64,000 bases of DNA from Lunularia cruciata (lineage: Eukaryota; Streptophyta; Marchantiopsida; Lunulariales; Lunulariaceae): NCBI GenBank assembly GCA_948567375.1, contig OX419761.1, forward strand, positions 37,636,501 through 37,700,500. Direction: 5' to 3'. A program made the translations under genes and the position numbers. Below, in pieces: positions 11,516-24,426 of this stretch (within the stretch, counting starts at the first letter, position 1; each line of letters starts with the position of its first letter). The notes under the pieces are model-generated. The model searched no databases. It saw only the letters and a program-made list of their open reading frames with translations, and had not been told where the DNA came from.

Positions 11516-14500
11516 AGAGACACTGAAAAGGAGACACGAGCAAAGGTGACTCAAAGGTGGATGAAAGAGAGTAGAATACAGTTTGAAAGCAATGCCTAAA
11601 TGTGCATGGTCAGGATGAAGTTTCCATTAAACCAAGTCTAGAGAATTGTTACATTGTTATTACATCGTTAGTTTGCAACCTATATTCTATATGGATAATT
11701 TTTGATTGCTCATCGCAGTGAGCAATGAGAATAGTGGATGGTTATATGTTCCTAGCGACTTGAATTATTGCAGAGTGCTTGGCACCACTGTAATTCATAT
11801 TATTTGGCCATTCACCAGTAACCACATCAAGTCTTAGAAAATACTATACCCAAAGATTTGTAGATCGATAACTGTTGTCCATTGCGCATATGCTGACCAT
11901 ATTTCCAATTTTGTTATTAGCACTGATATTCGTGACAGATTGTTGTAGGTACTTACCCTCGTGAAAGGCAGTGTAAATCTCGAAAGGATTGAAACTTGCT
12001 AGTTTGATAATTTTCACAATGCTACTTGATTTATCACCAGAAACTTTTTTGGCTTGGTATTTGTGAAAATTACTGCTTGAAGTTCAAAATATCTTCTGTG
12101 TTCTGTTCATGTTTCACTTGATAAATCAATAGTTTGGAGTATTTCAGTAAATTTCAGCTGAAGGCCGGATGAAGGATGTCCAGGACTGCGTATTACTCGG
12201 CTGAGTACCAGTTCCAGCGCAAAACCAGGGTTAACCGTGGTCAGTTAGTTTGTGGGAATTTGTTGTAGGAAATGTTGAACATTTATTTACCAATTTGTAT
12301 AGTGGAAGATAAGCAGCGTCAACGCTGCTTTGGGCTGAATTGTCCAGCGGGGTCTGCAGTACCAAGGCTTATTCGCCAAGTAGAGGAGCCGAATTTGAAT
12401 TCGGGAGTTGTCCGTTCGTTACATCAGTGCACAACTTGGCCGACCACTTCCACAATCTAGCAAACAAATTGCAGTATGGGCTTTGAAGAAGTAAGATCCC
12501 AAGCAAGATGCTCGCAGCTTTTTCATGTAGTGCAGAAAGTTCATTCCAAATTGTCGGTTCGGACCGTTTTGAACTTATTTGCACGGCTTTGCTAGAAACA
12601 GTCTTAAACTTACAACCCAGCCCCCTCATGATCATGTTCACTATGGTATCTGGTTGCCGCAGTAACATTCTATTCTACACACTGGGGATTTCAAAGAAGG
12701 TAGCTGGATGACGTTGTTTGGTAATTAAAACGTTTCTACGCACTTCCAGACGGCATCCCAAATTCGAGATTAACTTGAACTGTACCACAAACTGGATAGC
12801 AGAAAGCAGTGTTCTTTGAGACTGTAGTACATTAACAACCACTATACACAGAAGGTCATTAAGAGAAAATATTCACGGTAGTGAAAAGCCGGAATAAATC
12901 GTGACGGAATTAATTGCGTGAATATGACAGCGGTGTTGTGGCTTGTGACCTCGTCACTATTTTAATTTATTGATCCGGGAGAATCGTCCTTAGCAAGCTT
13001 AGATCTTAAGCTTGCTGTGGAGGACATACAGTGCGGGGAGTTCACAGTCAGACTATGTCGAAATCATTTGCAAGTAGTCCGGGTGTGGACAACGTGTATC
13101 TCTGATGGTTCTGCTCACGAGCTCGGAACGATGGACGATAGTAGAGGGGACTAACTTTCTCGTACATGAAACTCAAGATTCTAAATTCGTATCAATTTAA
13201 GATGGTAAAAACTGAAGCAGCTTGTTGTGGCAGAGTTAGTTCCCCAGTGTAAACTACTGAAGAAACCAGTTTTGTTGCAGAACTTCTACGTAATGGTTCG
13301 CAGAGCGGTTAGCACTGTACTTTTTGAATTTTAGATAACATCTTCAGCTTGTGACAGTCCTTTCAGAAGATGAGACGATATTCTGTGCAGTGAAAGCATA
13401 CAGTGCCATACAAAATCAACCTTATGTATGATTAAACATTGGAATCCAATTATCACTCATGATTGAGTGACGCTCGATTCTGATTACAGTATTCTATTCT
13501 AAGTACAAAGATTGGAACCGTACTCAGGACGGACACTACGCTTGTTCTGAGTATTCCGCCCGATTTGACAGAAGATTGGCTCTGTAGAGGCTCAGATCTC
13601 CCTCACGGAAATGAAGATCCTTTCCATTAATGTGCATGCGCTACATCTGAGCAGTGACGTAAGGTCTCAATGGACTAGCCAGGCTGCCGTAGTCTGCTGA
13701 TAGAGGTTTCATTATAGTCGAAAGATCTTGAAGTTCGTTCTCATAGCGCAGTGCATGAACTCATTGCAGTACTGTACTTAAAATCTAAGATTTTAGGATT
13801 AGCCTATGCGCTGGCTCGAGGCTGATTTCCATCTCATTCTCTCCTTAATAGTCATCCCAGTATCAGGTGAGCAAAGCAGTGGATACCATAGAACACCTCT
13901 GCATGAGCTGGGAAAGACCGCATGAACCGCGAGCTCGACATACTCCTTTCTTCACCGCTCAGTAACCCTCGGAAGCGGATATTCGTCACAACTATCTCAA
14001 TTTCGGTCAACTCCATCAACTCGAATGGTCCGGGATGTGGATTCGATTTTGAAATAAAAGCCAGTCACTGCCTTTTCACATGTCAGTCTAGGGACACGAG
14101 TTTGAGCTATGACACTAGAAAGTCAGGAACTTCTTAAACCCAACGCCCAGTGCCTGTTGTCGACAAGCGGGAAGCAGACACAAGACTTATCTCCTTCCGG
14201 CGGGAGTGATCTGACAGGAAATACGGGTTGGTGAATTATCGCAACGATTTCCCTCGCAGACCGCAACCCGTATACTAGTAGGAAACGGAACTGTTACACC
14301 TGAGTGTCAGTACGAACCCGTGGGCGGTAGTCACTGACGGGTCTCCTTCAACTTCAGTCGACCTCATTACGATATAGTTAAATCGGCGACAAATGCAAAA
14401 TAACGAGGATATGCGTGATGGTTGCAAGTTGTAAGTCAAGTAGCTCCTACAGAAAACTATCTGTGTGATTCAATTTTGTTTCTTGAATGAACAGGTTTTA

Positions 14501-17023
14501 AAGTTATAGTTAAAATGAAACGATTTCAAGATTGGTAAGAGCAAGCAGATCTGTTTGTTCTGTTAAACGAAGGTGTCCAATATGGCACGGGATTCAAAAA
14601 GTACATAAATATGTATAGATTGATCTCAACTTCAAATGGAAAGACAAAAACAACTGGTTTACTTGAACCACAAGTACAGTACAAACGTCTGAAACTCTTG
14701 CTGGCCAGCAAGATTTAAGTCATAGAAAGGTCTGACTACAGCCAATACACAAAACCGGTTTCCACCGGGCCGCATGGTTTAGGTTTCCGACCCCTAGTTT
14801 TGTGTAGGGTTCAACTGGTTTGGGCTCGGGATCATCTTCCCATTTTGGGGGCCCCTGTGACAAGTCGACGCTTCCACATATAGTAAGAAAAATCATCTCC
14901 TCAAAGTCGGCCGTTTCTTCTACTACAGTTCTGTCTGTAGTCTAACGTAGGCTGGCTACGTAGCCAGTCTAGCTGCACTACCAGTAGCCGCTTTTTCGGC
15001 GGAGTGACGTGACGCACTGACGGATATCTCTCCGGCCCTGAGTAGCTGCGCGGTCGTCTGTCGAAGCGCAAACGGTGGAGGACGCTTGAGGTTAAGGCTT
15101 TCCTTCGGACTCTTCCTGGTTCCTCCCGGATCCCAACCCGTCCGTAGCTGCCGTAGAGCATAAGGTCTAGTTCAATTGCAGCGCCACACCTCGATGAAAA
15201 TATGCGTACCATGCGAGGAAACTAGCAATTGAGTGAGTCACGAAAGTCTTTTTCCTTTGGACTCAGAGCTTCTGCTGGAACACATGGTGGCTATAGATAG
15301 ACTCAGGGCAGAGTTACAACTGAAGAGAATAGCATTACAGTAATCATCATTGCTCTTTTCACCCTGGGCATCCCAATCGTGGGCTCGCTCTGTCTTACTC
15401 GAAAATGCCGTGTTTGGAACCGCAGCGAGACGCGCAAGGCCTGCACGGAGTGGCTTCAAAGAGGAAAGGGGGCGTATATCTGAACTCATCTTTGTAAGGT
15501 CCACGACGTAAAACACGAATCCTAGCTAAGGACATGTTTATGCGAGAGAATGTTTTTATGAGGAGAACCGCATGGAGCGGAGGACAAAAGAAGTGCGCTG
15601 TACAAAAGAGTTAGGGAGGACATAGGCCTCCGGGTGAGAGCCAAGACAAGGAAGACATGCAACCTTATTCAACTAGACAAACGCTTGTCCATTGTAGAGG
15701 AGAAGACAGGTCCAAGTGTCTGTGTTAGTGTCCAACAGACTAACATAAAGCTTCATTACATTCGGAAGCTGAGGCTCCGGAGTATGATGGGATTTGCTAA
15801 AATAAGCGCCTTACGATGTTTACGACCGATTGGATAAAGAACGTAAGAGATGGAGATATTTAGTGAGTAAAATATGACTGTTATGAAGAGTGCTGCCATC
15901 CTTCGCGTTACTTAGATTACGTGGTACACCTCATTAACACAAGGAAAGGCATGCAAGCAAACTGCATCATGAATCAATATGTATTCTCTATCTATTTTTC
16001 CATTCTAGACAAGTAACGAGTATACATGGGAGACAGGATGAACTTAGACGTAATTGTTCTTATCCAGCTTGGGCTCACGGTTGTCACGATTCGTGCAAAT
16101 ACATTCAGCATGGGGAACGCCGTTTCCAGTCGTAGCAGCCATTCAATCATTGCTCAAGGGTCAGCTTTGATTTCTCTCACTGTAGTACTTTCCCTCGGCC
16201 TTTTGGGCCTATTCTTCTTAAACTTTTCCACAGCACTTCCCCATGACAGTATTCAACTTAGGTCCAAGTTATGTTTACGTACTTATGTTGCAAGGCTGGC
16301 CGTTGGATTAGCCTATGAAGAGCAATAGCAAGTGTGCTTCTAGAGAACTAAGTTTGTCTGTAGCCTAATGCAAACATGGTTCAAGTGATGCGTTACAGGT
16401 TTTCAAGTCATCATTGGTGTAACAGTTCACGTCTTACTCGAGATTTAAAAGCTTCAGCTTAAATCTGGGCTAAATACCTGCGCAGCTTTCATAAACAATG
16501 AATCTGTTATCGCCGTCATGTTTCTTACAGTAGAACTTCCGTCATAAGCAGATAATATCGTGAAGCTTTCAACCCTAAGTTGCTACAGAAGTAAACGCAT
16601 CTGATTTAAAGAATTTAAATTCTCTCCTCTGTGAAAGAATTTTGTGTAAACGGAAAGGTCTGCTTTGTTTGCTGTACTCAGAGTCACATATCTACTGCGT
16701 GACTGTAGCATTATGAGTTGTTTCGAACGAGTAGGAAACCTCATGATTCACAATGATGACAGTACGTAGAAAGGGTAGCATACCACAAACTGGAAACTAG
16801 TCAATACAGATGCTATGATCATGATCTTGGAGCTTGTTCGAAATGATAATACTGTATGTTGTTCTTCTTTTAGCAGCTTTCTTCAGGGCGATGCTGAAGT
16901 ACATGATCATGGTTCGGTCGACCCATGCATCCTTATAAGATCTGTGTATTTCACTACCTTCATGGGCTAGCCCCCAAACTGCATAATTCGTAGATTGCAA
17001 AATGTAACAAAATTCCAAGCCAG
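11516..17023. other. Unassigned sequence
   Basis: No protein, RNA or transposon recognised. Short open frames exist on both strands (for example 12369-12668 and 14901-15212 on minus, 15634-15837 on plus) but show no motif or extended coding character. Between about 14.0 and 15.9 kb the sequence looks more GC-rich than its surroundings (a judgement by eye) and could be an organellar insertion or the trace of another old element; nothing in it was identified. Confidence 0.5.
16026..16328 (+). CDS. Small hydrophobic open frame, doubtful
   Basis: A 100-codon frame from ATG to TAG. It has a leucine/valine-rich hydrophobic stretch at about residues 8-22 and a stronger one (ALISLTVVLSLGLLGLFFLNF) at about residues 47-67, as a membrane peptide would. 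It is not recognised, has no partner gene and no obvious promoter, and may be chance. Confidence 0.15.
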   Translation: MGDRMNLDVIVLIQLGLTVVTIRANTFSMGNAVSSRSSHSIIAQGSALISLTVVLSLGLLGLFFLNFSTALPHDSIQLRSKLCLRTYVARLAVGLAYEEQ

Positions 17024-17164
17024 TTAATGGGCACTAATGTTCTGGCACCTCCTTGGAGTACCATTGGGCACAACATTTTCAAAGACATATTCCTCCTCAA
17101 AGAAATGACATACCGCTGCAGCAAACAAGCTGGCACCGATCCGCTGACAAATCAAATGTGAGGC
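17024..17164 (-). pseudogene. Exon-like island, unidentified protein C-terminus
   Basis: Reading on minus from 17164, just after a TTTTGCTGCAG acceptor-like sequence, gives 46 sense codons and a TAA at 17024-17026. The peptide is well composed, with GASLFAAAVCHFFEEEYVF as its core, acidic and cysteine-containing, and looks like the last exon of a real gene. I do not recognise the family. A second island lies upstream at 17498-17647 in the same direction. Whether the two belong together, and whether either is expressed, cannot be told from the sequence. Confidence 0.3.
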
Positions 17165-17497
17165 CTGCAGCAAAAATATTGATTTGGACCAGAAAGATCA
17201 GAACGATGGTTTGAGGAGAATTTCGATTTGAGCCACTTGAATAAGGTTTGTGTCGTAAACCAAACAATGCCTTACAGTTAAGTAGTTCTCAAATTCCACT
17301 TGATCATTGAAAGGGTGAGATGTTTGAGGACCCATATCATAGCACTTAAAGCAACTGCACCTAACATGATAAACATAGAGATAAGTCGAGTGCTAGAAGG
17401 GCTTATCTAAATTATAGCTAGTCTCAAAAGGTTTATGAATTCCATACATGTGCACAGGAGATGTTGACGTGGCTTTTTATGCAGGCTCGCTCAATCA

Positions 17498-17647
17498 TTA
17501 TCGAAGGTTTTGGTAGATCTCATTTATATCTCTGCATGCCATGCCTGCTGGTATAGAGTCTTGCAACAGGATGGCGATAGACTAAAATTTCTCAGCACAG
17601 TACACCCATGATGCCACGGTGCCATCCTGGTAATAAATTGAGTTCTC
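17498..17647 (-). pseudogene. Exon-like island with internal stop
   Basis: On minus, after a CTCTCATAG acceptor-like site at 17648, a frame encodes NSIYYQDGTVASWVYCAEKF, then TAG, then SIAILLQDSIPAGMACRDIN and a stop at 17498-17500. The residue choice looks like a true protein with one nonsense change. The frame also stays open for 14 codons upstream of the acceptor. Family not recognised; probably a decayed exon related to the island at 17024-17164. Confidence 0.3.
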
Positions 17648-19091
17648 CTATGAGAGAATGTGGACAATGGACTTGTCAGGAAGCACACAGTCAAAGGTCT
17701 GCAGGTACAGTGTTTGTTTGGAGTCATGTTAACTACCCAAAAGTTGAATGTTCCAATTGCAGTACACCTACTGAGTTTTGTGTCATGGTTAATCATTCCA
17801 TGGAATAAGAAATGCAGGGCCTGAAGTTAACCATTAAGCATCAACGTAGGGCTTGTTGGGTCCCCCCACAGAGTAAAACAGAATCTGCTATAGAACTCGT
17901 GTCTCACGCAGTAAAGGTGTAAAGGTCTCAGCCTTTGGAGTAAAAAGTTTGGTGACCACGATTGTGAGAAGGCAGGATATATGCGTGTAGTGTTGTATCG
18001 AGGTGTGCATTATCTCTTTGTATGGTATGCATCTTGTGCGAAAGCTGCACAAGATGCATGGTAAAACTGGTGTGAAGCTCTTACACATTTATCTTTCACG
18101 GCCCTTTCACGCCCCTTTAACTTTATTTACGAATGAATCGTAGCTGTAGAACCTGGTTTTCTGGAAGGAAACAAAGAAACTGGCTAGAGCGTGAAATTTG
18201 ATGTCATGAGGGTCTGAGATGCAAAACACACGCTCTAGTTCAACACGAGATATCTTGTGAAGGGCACAACAACAAAGCGCCAAGTCAAAAGATCCCCACA
18301 GCAAAAAGTTCGTTTGTCAAGTTTGAAGCGGAAGGTTTGCTTTGGTTTGTGGACGAACGGCCATGACCATAGCTGTGAAGGTTTGGCATCATTGTCAAAT
18401 TAAATCAAGTTTTGTTCTGACCTCTGATAGGTGGGCCCTTAAGCTATTGAAGGCCATACTACCAAGACGCCTCGGTGTTCGAACCACCAGCACTTCTTTG
18501 TTGGCTGACTGACTAAATCTGGCTAAGAGCAGTGCAGCGGTAGCGGGCCTTCTCGACAACTTGTCAACCACGTGAGCACCTTTACCGCAGTCCCTCTACT
18601 TGAAATCACTGTTCTGAAACCACCTTCTATGCGCAGGTGACAAGGATTCTAGGACAGCTAATCTATGCGCTCCATGCTCGTTCGACAAGTACATATACAT
18701 ATATTTTTATCCTCAATTTGAGGGTGAAATCTAGGTTCGCATGGTCTTTCATGTGTACTTCACATATGACGGCCTTCATTCCCCTTTTCACATATGACTG
18801 TCTTCATTTCTCATGGAAATATACGGATCGATGGACATGGTGTACAATATTATTCAGTTAATAGAGTTATATAATTATACTAAGATATTATGTATTTTTT
18901 ATATTTTAAAATATATTTTAGATCATATATATTTATTATTTTCTTAAAAATTTTAATTTATATAATTCATAAAAAATCACTCTGGATAATATTTTATCAT
19001 ATATTTTAATAATTTATATATTTTATTATTTATGTAATTCAAATTGATATTTTTCATATTTGAATAATTTATAGATAGTACATGTTGCATA
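17648..19091. other. Unassigned sequence ending in an A+T-rich tract
   Basis: No gene recognised. From about 18860 to 19090 the sequence is almost entirely A and T, with repeated TAATTTATATATTTTA-like blocks, leading directly into the LINE tail at 19092. Confidence 0.5.
18027..18059. repeat. 13-bp perfect hairpin
   Basis: ATGCATCTTGTGC (18027-18039) and its exact reverse complement at 18047-18059 flank a 7-base loop. Isolated; no gene nearby. Confidence 0.6.
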
Positions 19092-19379
19092 ACTCATTTA
19101 TCTTAGGTGTAATAAGGTGATATTTCTTTAGTACGCTTTAGTAATTTGTATATTTTACTCTTTGCATGGTTCAGATATCTTAGATGCAATAAAGTGATAA
19201 TTCTTCTGTATATTTTATTAATTTGTATATCTTACTCTTCGCATAGCTCCGATATCTTAGGTGCAATAGGATACATTTCTCATCTCAATTGTCCCATCTT
19301 ACCATTTTTGTCTTTCCCTTGTATTGTATTGTTTGATGGGGCTTTCCCTCTTTCATGTGTTCTATGTGATTGCCTTTTT
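19092..19379 (+). mobile_element. 5'-truncated LINE copy (3' tail) with a tripled end unit
   Basis: The last 120 bases, from about 19260, match the 3' end of the LINE at 25.15-25.31 kb (shared CTTTCCCTTGTATTG, TTTGATGGGG and the terminal block ending GCCTTTTT). Upstream, a 76-77 bp unit carrying ATCTTAGGTGCAATA recurs at 19102, 19178 and 19255; in the long LINE the same unit occurs once and encodes the end of the protein (SSDILGVIG). The copy therefore has an expanded C-terminal unit and no RT. Confidence 0.72.
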
Positions 19380-22300
19380 CTCTTCCGCTAATTATATGGT
19401 CCCATCCGAACAGACCACTCATTTTATGAAATTTCACGCTACCTTTCACCACATTTGGGATATGTCGTGTCTGCTTGGGGTCCAAATTTCTAAGGAGTAT
19501 TTATAGCGTTTTTGACATCGACGGCATTTTGTATTTTAGCTTCATCACATTCTTTAAACTTTCAGATGTGAACAGACCTCAGAGCAAATTAGACAAGATT
19601 TGAACTGAGGATGCGGGAGTGAGGATTTAGCAAATTTCGTATGCTGAGTAAAAGTCGTTTCAAAACGTGTTTCTTTCTAGAGGTTTCTCCATGAATGTCG
19701 CGTAGCATACCTTGTAGAGGAAAAGCAGACAGCGAAGATCCAAACACCCACAGTGTTCATAGTTCTGAGTGTATCTCCCTAGTGAATAACAGAATATATG
19801 TGCTGCATTGGAAGGAAGTCGAGAAAAGATCATACTGATCATCAGTGGTTCATTTCACCTCTCCATAGGAAAACTTGTTATGTATGTTCTCAAATCTAAG
19901 TTTTAATGAGTCCAAATCCAATTTGTACATGAACATCATTGTGAGTGATTGGGTTCAATCTTTTCAAAACAGGTTAATTATTTTCCAATTTATGGATGAA
20001 AATTAATTTATATTTGAAGGTATATCAAGAATCAAGAATAAAATCTTTCAAAAATTCGGAATAAACCAAATGCTCAGTTTCCTTAATTTTGATGAATTGA
20101 TGAGAGCTGCAAAATGATGTCATGGATTCCAGTCAAAACCCTGAGAAAGCTTCAAAAACTAAAATTATAACTTGAAAAAAAAAAAAGACCATACCACTTC
20201 TCATAGAAAGTTCATAATGTTATTGGACCTGTGTATCAAAGACAAACAAAGTTCATGATCATTATGGCAGACGTCCGTATCCATAAACAGATTGCCGAGA
20301 TAACATGAAATTTTCTATGAGATGATTTCAAGACTCGTACAAGGGACCTTGAACTCTTGATCTTCATATCTTTACTAACCAACATAGTTGCGTCTTATGT
20401 TCCTAAATGTTGAAGTCAAGTCCACTTTTTTTAGTGTTTCGTCACCCAAGATTCAAGTCAACACCAAAGACAAAATGTAGATTGTTCCAGGCCTGTAGAA
20501 CCAGCCCTCCGGGCTCGTTTAGTCAGCAAGATCCATGTTAATTGAGGTTGGTGCTAGGAGCACATTTTATGAAGTCTCATCTTGTCAGTAATGGAAAGCA
20601 AGTGAATCATGGTTTAGGAAAAGATCCGCGTCCTGTAGCGTCATTGTGATTGGCCTCGTTCTTCAAATTTTCAGGATCTTCTTGACAGTAATCTCTGACC
20701 ACGATAGAGCCAACTGTACCTACGCCGTTCTCCTACCACTTATGCTCGTCTGCCTCAATTGACGGAAGCAAAGTTTCTGACCGGCGCTTTCGTCTTGGAG
20801 AAATTATGAACTGTCAGAAATTGTCCGCTAAGCAAACCGCGTACCAGTACAAGACAAACTCATTTCTAGCTACAAACTAGAGAAGGCGACCGCGTAGGAC
20901 TAGATATGAGTAGAGTATATTTAAAGCTACTTCCATCAAGTATACGTAGTGAATCACCAAAAACTCGTCACACAGTCTCTACCTCTTTACTCAGCCCTCC
21001 GAAGATTGATGAGCCGATTGCTCCAGTATACAGCACAATTGGCTAACGTGCTCAACATTCGAATCCCGAACAATTAAGCAAGTGTCCTTTCACTGGTGAA
21101 GAGTCCAACGTTTCAAGAGTCTTCGTGTGGGCACGCGCAGTCTACGTGTAACGAGAAGTGAGCACGCATCAATAGGCAGGGACATGTGCCATATGAGAGA
21201 CAGGGAAGCATGAGTGTTCTGTCTCGCAGCGAGTCGATTGTCTTTGCATGGAAAGAAGCAACACTGAGTGAGTCGAAACTTCTGTGCATGCTCGTGGAAA
21301 TGAGCATGGATAGATCGTACAGCGACTGACAGATTTTCTGTTCGTGCAAATTTCAGATCCGAAGAAGAGTGAGGCAGGTCTGAGAAATGCCCATCAATTC
21401 TCGTGTTCGGCTTTTGTTTATTTACGCAGACGTTTATTTCAAATCAAATGTGAATCATGACTTTTGATTTATCCACATATCCACTGGCTTCTAGGTTTGT
21501 GGATGAATCAAGAACTCAAAGTCAATATCTTGTTCCTTTCTTTTGTCGACAAAAAGTAGGATAATCGGTCTAGATGCTAGACGGACATAGGTTTCTGACA
21601 TTTGCGTTAACTGTTAGTTCTTGGGACAAACCAAAACCTCTTTGCTGGCTGATAGACTAACTTTGTAGGGTCCATGATATGCTCGTGAGAATTTGGACCA
21701 TCTATAGTATTTGAGGATTTGATAAAGATTTGAGTTGCCTTTCGTTCCTTCTTGCTTGGCAATACTGAATTGTAGACCCATTTGGAATACGGTATGCATC
21801 CAGCCATACGACGTTGTGCAAAACTGATTGAGTTATAGTGGTGTCGGATTTGCTTACTACTTACTCACTATAGGATTGTTTGTGGTTTTTCCCGACGGGC
21901 CACCAGTGTGACCAGAAGAAATTTTGGTGGTCAACAGTGCCGGTGACAGCAATTGTGTTACTTATGAATGTATGCTCTAGGGATGACATTTGAGTAAATA
22001 GAAAAATCGTATTCATGAATATTATAAGCATTATTTTGACGCGCACAATACATAAAAGTTTGAAGTCAAAGTTGCATCGTCAGTCAAACGTACATAGAGT
22101 TCGAATATAAGGTCATTTGATTTTGTTCTGGCACACATACTCCGAGTATGTGCTCTGTAGAGACTGACTGGATTTACCACATTTTAAGAGTACTTGAAGC
22201 AACCAAAATGTCTCACGTATGTGTGTTAGAATAATATCGTAGCGTCTTCTTACAACTAACTCTCGCACTCTACTACTATGATCAATGAAAACTCTTGTCA

Positions 22301-22719
22301 AGTGTGAGGGAAAGCAGTAACAAACATGCTCAAGAGTCGAGAGAAATATATAGACTCGTTATCAATGGGTCTACACATTATAACATTGTTGTAGTCTTGT
22401 CGTAGAGCAACGTATCGGTTGATATAGTCTCTACATAGATTCTCGGATCATGGAAGGAGAAATAAGAGACCGGAGGAACGTACTAGTTCTCTTCATCGAG
22501 AATGCCAAGCGTGCATTGCTAACAGGTTTGAGTAGAGATCAGCGGTGTGTGTGGATCCATGCGGACAAAGAAATGTTTGTACTGACACGCTGGATCGGAG
22601 CTTAATGCAACCCAATATTTGCGTAAGCTGAATGGGCATGTTAAGATTTGCTATTGTCGGACACTTCCATATGAGGTAAACCCAAATCGTGATTTCTATA
22701 GTCTTGTACCTTAGATGTT
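19380..22719. other. Unassigned sequence
   Basis: No gene recognised; open frames are short and without motifs. At 20883-20899 there is a 17-base exact match (minus) to the last bases of the LINE tail found at 63.23 kb, flanked by ACTAGA on both sides. Confidence 0.5.
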
Positions 22720-23530
22720 ATATACTTGTTACAATAATTTGGTAGATGTTGAGAATGTTTTTAATAGCGTATCACTTGCATCCATCTTGAGAGAGTTTAG
22801 GGAGGTTCATGTGCATGTATCTTTAGAGAGTTTAGGGAGGTTCATGTGCATGTATCTTTAGAGAGTTTAGGAAGTCTCATGTGCATCCATCTTTAGAGAG
22901 CTTAATGAGGTTGGTGGATCCGTGGAAAATCTTATTCTTTGTGTGTGTCCTTTTTATGGTTCTACTGTTTCCCTTTACTACCAGCACGGATATTCACAAG
23001 AGAGAGTCACCGTCTTGGAGTCAATTGTTGATACACGTCAGGGAGATCCTTTAGGGGGGACCCTTATTTGCCATGGCTCACTTTAAAACTCTCCTATCTA
23101 CTACTTTGGCCATGCCAGGTTGTGTATTTCCCTCCTTGGCAGATGATACACATATCGTGTGCTTTATAGATCAGATTAGGTAGGCCTTTGACCACTTGAC
23201 TACCAAGCCACATCTAGTTGACTTGAGAGTCAAGGTGTCAAAGTGTAGGGCATGGTACTCTTTAGGTATATCCGAGGATTTTGTCACACACTTCTTAGAC
23301 GTTGCCATTACAAAGGATGTTCTCCATGTGGATGCCCTTCCGTTATTAGGAGATCCGTAGGTGGTATTTGGTATACTCTCCTTGAGTATCGCTCGTCAAC
23401 CGACAGACCTCATACACACAATTCCCTCTCCTTGTCCTTCTTATCACGTTTGAGAGTCTTTGATAGAAGGATTATGGGAGTCTTTGGTGATATTATTGGA
23501 CCTGGGACTTGATTGTGTAATAGGGGGATT
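22720..23530 (+). pseudogene. LINE reverse transcriptase domain, broken
   Basis: Encodes the palm of the LINE RT with both catalytic blocks: the first Asp in LVDVENVFNSVS and the ADD box in SLADDTHIV. Between them four copies of a 35-bp unit (22791, 22826, 22861, 22896) insert extra residues. After the ADD box the frame continues as LRVKVSKCRAWYSLGIS (about 23226) and ALPLLGDP (about 23334). Stops and frameshifts (GGG run at about 23045, TAG at 23178, TAG at 23358) make it non-functional. Confidence 0.75.
22791..22925 (+). repeat. 35-bp tandem repeat, 4 copies, inside LINE RT
   Basis: Units begin GAGAGTTTAG at 22791, 22826 and 22861, with a diverged fourth at 22896. The first two are nearly identical. 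Three extra units add 105 bp, a multiple of three. Confidence 0.85.
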
Positions 23531-23538
23531 TGCCATGT

Positions 23539-24426
23539 AGACAGACGGCTTTGCCAATCTTGTGTGGAGGGGTTCGTTTGCTATATATGGAAAAGACAAC
23601 ACCTATAGCATTTTTGGGTAGTTGTGCTCTCTCAATACCTCTACTTTCCTCTCATTTTGTGGTTGTTGATAGGCCGGTTTTGGAGACTTATGTGACAGAG
23701 GGGGAGGAGGGATCTTTTCTCTCCAGATGTTATTGTGACATACAAGAGATAGTCTATCCTCATAGGCACACAAGGACTTTCCACCTTTTGCCCACTACTG
23801 TCAGATTGGACTGGAGGTTTACAATCATCCTTGATGGAGCGACGGTGTGAGCATACACTACATTCTCTCTTAGTTGACTCATCCATTCCTTAGGCTACTA
23901 GAGCACATCTTTGCTCTTGCTCTGGCAAGAGTGCAAGCTCTTAAATCCTAGCTTTACCATGCATTAGGGCGTTCCCACTCGCACCAACTACTTTCTCTAG
24001 AGCAATGAGGTTTTGCTTAGGTTTGGTCCACCCATCTGCATCTTCATAACAAAGACATGCTCTAGTAGCTTAAGGAATGGACGAGTCAACTAAGAGAGAA
24101 TGTAGTGTATGCTCACACTATCACTCCATCAAGGAAGACTGTAAACCTCTAGTCCAATTTGACAATAGTGAAGCAAAAGATGGAAAATCTTCTTGTGCCC
24201 GTGTGGAAAGACTATCTCTTGTATGTCGTAGTAACATTTGGAGAGAATAAGATCCCTCCTCCACCTCTGCCACATAAGTCTCCAAAACCAGCCTATCAAC
24301 AATCACAAAATGAGAGGAAAGTAGGGGTGTCAAGAGAGCCCAACTACCCAAAAATGCTATAGGTGTCGTCTCCTCCATAGATAGCAAGCCAACCCCTCCA
24401 CACAAGATCGGCAAAGCCATCTATTT
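23539..24426. repeat. Inverted duplication of about 375 bp within the LINE
   Basis: The left arm 23539-23913 (+) and right arm 24050-24426 (-) encode the same peptide in opposite directions, each with an open frame containing ETTPIAFLGSWAL or its variant. The 136-bp spacer is itself repeated directly after the right arm at 24430-24564 (shared GCATTAGGGCGTTC and CACCAACTACTTTCTCTA). The normal order, seen in the copy at 63.36 kb, is arm, then spacer, then C-terminal block, so the inverted arm plus one spacer copy is the added part. Confidence 0.85.

Noticed and set aside
18480-18540. GTTCGAACC as a tRNA box B
   Set aside because: No matching box A, anticodon stem or acceptor stem could be built around it.
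21030-21080. GGCTAACGTG and ATTCGAATCC as a tRNA-like pair
   Set aside because: Too close together for a tRNA body and no paired stems; at most a trace of a SINE.
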